A stretch of DNA of 64,000 nucleotides. Origin: Dyella kyungheensis. Lineage in GTDB: Bacteria; Pseudomonadota; Gammaproteobacteria; Xanthomonadales; Rhodanobacteraceae. The notes under the pieces are model-generated. The model was not told where the DNA came from. It saw only the letters and a list, made by a program, of their open reading frames with translations, and did not search any database. Of the stretch, positions 60,919 to 64,000 are shown piece by piece. The stretch lies in the NCBI RefSeq assembly GCF_016905005.1, contig NZ_JADIKC010000006.1, forward strand, positions 62,001-126,000. The letters are read 5' to 3'. The position numbers were made by a program, and so were the translations under genes. The first letter of the stretch is position 1. Every line of letters starts with the position of its first letter.

Positions 60919-61779
60919 ATGTTGGATGCCCTGCACGCCATCGTCTGCGAGGTCGAGCGAGACCGGTCGCTGGATCGGCCCGAGCAGTTGCGCGAGCGCA
61001 TCCGGGCGATGGACCGGCTCGAAGATCTCTGGCTGCACGTGCCTGAGGGCGAAACCCCGGCGGCCGGCGCGGTGATGAACATCCTGCGCCGCCGTGCGAA
61101 GGCTCGCCATGCGGCCCTCGCCGAGATACAGCGACGCCTGTGCGACGGCATCCGCCACGCGATCGTGCAGGGCGCGGGTGCGCATGCGCTGCGCGGCTGG
61201 CTGCACCACGACGATCTGCGTGAACCGTGGGGCTACGACCATCTCGATGCCCTGATCGGCGACGTGCTGTCGCTGGACGAACCCGCCTCGGTCGCGGCGC
61301 TCGAAGCGGAGATGGTGTTCTACCAGCCCACGCCGGTGCGCCATGTGCTGGACCTGATCCATCGCGCACGCCTTGGCCGTGACGACGTGCTGATCGATCT
61401 CGGTTCCGGCATGGGCCATGTGCCCTTGCTGGTGTCGATCTGCACCGAAGCGCAGGCCTGCGGCATCGAGCGCGAGGAGGCCTACGTCAACAGCGCGCGC
61501 CGCGCGGCGGAAGCCTTGGGCATCGAGCGCGCCACGTTTCTTGCACAGGATGCGCGCGAGGCGGATGTCTCGCGCGGCACCGTGTTCTATCTCTATACGC
61601 CGTTCACCGGCGAGATGCTGCGGCAGATGCTCGACAGGCTCCATGCCGAAGCCCGTCGACGCAGCATCCGCGTTGCCACGCTCGGCCCCTGCACGCCCGC
61701 CGTGGCCGGCGAGTCGTGGTTGCGGGCGGCCGGCGAACCGGATGCCGGCCGCGTGACGTTGTTTCGCTCGGTGGCCTGA
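60919..61779 (+). CDS. SAM-dependent methyltransferase, class I
   Basis: A 286-residue protein. An N-terminal helical region (about 1-120) is followed by a Rossmann methyltransferase domain with motif I VLIDLGSGMGHVPLLVSICT near 156 and the acidic residue of motif II in CGIEREEAYVNSARRAAEAL. VFYLYTPFTGEMLRQML probably corresponds to the motif IV/V region. The substrate is unknown: the DLGSGMGH motif somewhat recalls DOT1-like methyltransferases, but this is weak. It ends 8 bp before the convergent TonB-C protein gene. Confidence 0.75.
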   Translation: MLDALHAIVCEVERDRSLDRPEQLRERIRAMDRLEDLWLHVPEGETPAAGAVMNILRRRAKARHAALAEIQRRLCDGIRHAIVQGAGAHALRGWLHHDDLREPWGYDHLDALIGDVLSLDEPASVAALEAEMVFYQPTPVRHVLDLIHRARLGRDDVLIDLGSGMGHVPLLVSICTEAQACGIEREEAYVNSARRAAEALGIERATFLAQDAREADVSRGTVFYLYTPFTGEMLRQMLDRLHAEARRRSIRVATLGPCTPAVAGESWLRAAGEPDAGRVTLFRSVA

Positions 61780-61787
61780 AACGGGAT

Positions 61788-62639
61788 TCAACCGCCGCCG
61801 AGCGGCGTCGCCAGCACCAAGCCCGAACGCCCGGTACTCAAACCGCCATCTGACATGGCATTGGGCGCTTCCGAGGCCAGCTCGGCGCTGATCCACGGAA
61901 CCGTCTGACGCGGGCCCGGAATATAGGGCTGCCAGGTGCCGTAAGCGTGTTGCTTGTTCGGCTGGTCAGTCACGGCAAGGTTGAAATTGACCGGCACGCG
62001 CACGACCCAGTACGGGTCGTCCACCGCGCTGCCCTGCGTGGGCGTGTGAAAGGTCCACTGGCGTGCCGCGTCCAGCGAGGCGGTGGCCAGCACCTTGCGG
62101 AACTTGTCCATCGCCTGCTGCGTGGCGTATTGATCGAGATCGACCTCCTCAGCCGCCGCGTCCTGCACGCTGCCGTCGCGACCGATGCGAAGCACAAGAT
62201 AGGCCGTGCCACTGACACGTGCATCGATGGCCATCTGCGGATACCTGGGCGCCACCGAACGATTGTTGTAGGTCACGGTGGCGGCATTGGCTTCGCCTTC
62301 GCCAAACGTGGCGCCATCGACCGCGACCTTGTAGTTGCCATCGCCTACCGGCTTGGCCACGACGCGCACGTTCATGCTGGTCTTGACCAGCTGCGTGGTG
62401 GGCGAGGAAAGCTTGAACTGCCAACGCGCGATGCTCTTGCCCAGCACGTCGACGACCACCGGCGGCAGCTTTTCCGGCTGATCCAGTGTGTACCCATGCA
62501 GCGTACCGTCCGGATTTACCTCCAGCGAGCCGGTGACCACCATGGAACCCTCGGCAGTCTTGCGCACGGACTGGGCGCCCGCCATCGACGCGAACAGCGC
62601 CAGCGACACCCACAGCAAGGTCCGATACTGGCGTTTCAT
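61788..62639 (-). CDS. Exported protein with TonB-C-like domain
   Basis: A 283-residue protein with a signal peptide ([20 protein letters not shown]; cleaved after AGA). A beta-rich middle part precedes a TonB C-terminal-like domain near 125-225 ([37 protein letters not shown], then AARQWTF). Unlike true TonB it has no membrane anchor and no Pro-Lys spacer, so it is unlikely to be an energiser by itself. Xanthomonads carry many such stand-alone TonB-C proteins. Confidence 0.75.
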   Translation of the reverse strand: MKRQYRTLLWVSLALFASMAGAQSVRKTAEGSMVVTGSLEVNPDGTLHGYTLDQPEKLPPVVVDVLGKSIARWQFKLSSPTTQLVKTSMNVRVVAKPVGDGNYKVAVDGATFGEGEANAATVTYNNRSVAPRYPQMAIDARVSGTAYLVLRIGRDGSVQDAAAEEVDLDQYATQQAMDKFRKVLATASLDAARQWTFHTPTQGSAVDDPYWVVRVPVNFNLAVTDQPNKQHAYGTWQPYIPGPRQTVPWISAELASEAPNAMSDGGLSTGRSGLVLATPLGGG

Positions 62640-62834
62640 AACCTCTCCTTGTCGACGCGAGGCGCCAGTCTAACTGGGCGGCCTGCGTGGATTAAGTGCC
62701 TGCCTGAGTGCCTCTCGGCCGGTACCGCCCCACGCAAGTCCTTGATGCGGCGGGAGCCGTCGCCTCCGGAAGGTCCAAAGCTTGACGCTGGCGTTACACT
62801 GGCACGTCAGCAAGCCGTACTCGAAGGAACCCGC

Positions 62835-63437
62835 ATGAGCGAGCGTCAAGAACCGAGCGAAGTCACCCGCGAACAGGCCGAGGAAGCGGTCCGCGTCCTG
62901 TTGCGCTGGTCGGGCGAAGATCCCAGCCGCGAAGGCCTGCTGGATACGCCCAAGCGCGTGGTGAAGGCGTACAAGGACTGGTTCTCCGGCTATGCCACGG
63001 ATCCGGGCGACTACCTGCGCCGCACCTTCGAGGAAGTGGCTGGCTACGACGAAATGGTCGTGCTGCGCGACATCGAATTCGAAAGCCATTGCGAGCACCA
63101 CATGGCACCGATCATCGGCCGCGCCCACGTGGGCTACCTGCCGACCAACCGCGTGGTCGGCATCAGCAAGCTGGCCCGCGTGGTGGATGCCTATGCGCGC
63201 CGCTTCCAGGTGCAGGAAAAGCTCACCGCGCAGATCGCCCAGTGCATCCAGGAAAACCTGCATCCGGCCGGCGTGGCGGTGGTGATCGATGCCAGCCACG
63301 AATGCATGACCACGCGCGGCGTGCACAAGCGCGGCGTATCGATGGTCACCAGCCAGATGCTCGGAGCCTTCCGCGACGACGCCCGCACCCGCTCGGAATT
63401 CCTGCAGTTCATCGGCATCCATGGCGCGGGCCGCTGA
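62835..63437 (+). CDS. folE: GTP cyclohydrolase I
   Basis: A 200-residue enzyme starting folate/pterin synthesis (GTP to dihydroneopterin triphosphate). The zinc-binding and active-site segment [20 protein letters not shown] (cysteine near 85), [20 protein letters not shown], and [20 protein letters not shown] (second cysteine near 156) are all intact. Length matches the homodecameric enzyme. The start follows an AAGGAACC ribosome site. Its end overlaps the next frame if that gene starts at 63421. Confidence 0.94.
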   Translation: MSERQEPSEVTREQAEEAVRVLLRWSGEDPSREGLLDTPKRVVKAYKDWFSGYATDPGDYLRRTFEEVAGYDEMVVLRDIEFESHCEHHMAPIIGRAHVGYLPTNRVVGISKLARVVDAYARRFQVQEKLTAQIAQCIQENLHPAGVAVVIDASHECMTTRGVHKRGVSMVTSQMLGAFRDDARTRSEFLQFIGIHGAGR

Positions 63438-64000
63438 GCACGCGTCCCTGATGCAGCTGCTGGACAGTCCGGACGCCGACGAGCGTCTGCAGGACGTATT
63501 GCGCGAAGGCATTAGCGCCGAAGATATCCCGGCGGTGTTTCCGTTGCTGCGCGGACGCTCGCTGCTGCGCGCGTTCAACGCGCTGTTCCACGGCAGCGAG
63601 GCGCAGGTGCTGCTGCGCCTGCTGGTGCTGCGCACGCTGGGCGCGCGCGCCCACGCGCCGGAGTGGACGCCGCCGGAGATCCGCGAGCAGCTCGCCTTCG
63701 TCGAGCCGGTGAAGCTGGAAACGGTGGTGCAGCGCCTGAAGGAACACGAGCTGCTCACCTGGGACAACGAAACGCTGCGCTATCGCGTGAGCCCACTGGG
63801 CCGCAAGGCGCTGGCCGCCGTCTCCACGCTGCTGGAATTCGAGCGCGACGACGAAGACGGCCTCGGCTACATCACCGCCCAGCTCGCGGCGGGGCAAGCG
63901 GTGGGTCGCGTTTCCGCCGACGAACTGGCGCATCTGCTCTCGCGCCTGTCGGAGCTGAAGGAAGACTTCGACCGTGCCGTGCTATCCGGGTCCGAACATC
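63421..64000 (+). CDS. Unrecognised protein, N-terminal part (runs off window)
   Basis: An open frame of 193 codons with no stop to the window edge. The start is at 63421 (overlapping folE by 17 bp) or 63451. It is a soluble, helical sequence ([40 protein letters not shown]) followed by a winged-helix-like stretch near 80-120 ([36 protein letters not shown]) and an acidic region. I do not recognise it; the rest of the protein is outside. Confidence 0.65.
   Translation, partial: MARAAEHASLMQLLDSPDADERLQDVLREGISAEDIPAVFPLLRGRSLLRAFNALFHGSEAQVLLRLLVLRTLGARAHAPEWTPPEIREQLAFVEPVKLETVVQRLKEHELLTWDNETLRYRVSPLGRKALAAVSTLLEFERDDEDGLGYITAQLAAGQAVGRVSADELAHLLSRLSELKEDFDRAVLSGSEH

Overview
The window is a high-GC gammaproteobacterial chromosome segment. 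It most likely comes from the Xanthomonadales, in or near the Rhodanobacteraceae (Dyella/Luteibacter/Rhodanobacter-type). This is inferred from gene order (fis-purH; DUF2782 gene-polA-small RNA), from a TonB-receptor/SLC45-type maltodextrin locus like those of xanthomonads, and from two REP-like repeat families. No rRNA, tRNA, CRISPR array, prophage or intact insertion sequence was seen. Codon usage and gene density look like core chromosome throughout.

Layout. 1-8.0 kb: thiol-redox proteins (a two-domain TlpA-like protein and a coupled dsbD-tlpA pair), a MocR regulator divergent from a glutathione transferase, a DMT exporter, and aroQ. 8.1-15 kb: housekeeping genes (accB-accC, prmA, a DUF3426 zinc-ribbon protein, fis, purH). 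The fis upstream region carries a chain of six short palindromes, and fis and purH are separated by a long near-perfect inverted repeat. 14.9-18 kb: a 1025-residue trimeric autotransporter adhesin with internally duplicated stalk and head cassettes. 18-22 kb: a bile-acid-symporter-like carrier divergent from a LysR regulator, a GST, a half-size EamA protein, and a DUF2782 protein. 22-25.3 kb: polA, with an in-frame REP-like pair in its interdomain linker, followed by a candidate small RNA with three C-rich loops that I interpret as an sX13-type RNA.

25.3-39.3 kb is a maltodextrin/starch utilisation locus. A LacI-type regulator is followed by a leftward cluster (TonB receptor, secreted GH13 amylase, GH31 glucosidase, six-hairpin glycosidase, SLC45-like permease) whose last four genes overlap. 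A rightward cytoplasmic GH13 alpha-glucosidase is transcribed divergently. The shared 500-bp control region holds two copies, in opposite orientation, of a 14-bp near-palindrome that is the likely operator. Inferred flow: dextrins enter through the receptor, are cut in the periplasm by the amylase and glucosidases, cross the inner membrane by the permease, and are hydrolysed inside.

39.4-64 kb: a Tat-dependent FAD oxidoreductase, a membrane-anchored beta-lactamase-fold hydrolase, uvrD, small membrane proteins, a degenerate J-domain protein, the hemD-hemX-hemY cluster, thioesterases, a rhodanese-fold protein lacking its cysteine, an AscD-like flavin reductase, srkA, rlmI, rmuC, a TonB-C-domain protein, folE, and an unrecognised gene running off the right edge.

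The most interesting non-coding features are the polA-downstream RNA, repeats that have become coding sequence (polA, LysR), a 31-bp terminal-inverted-repeat element that supplies the stop codons of two convergent genes, the palindrome chain before fis, and a serial-hairpin element at 52.3-52.5 kb.
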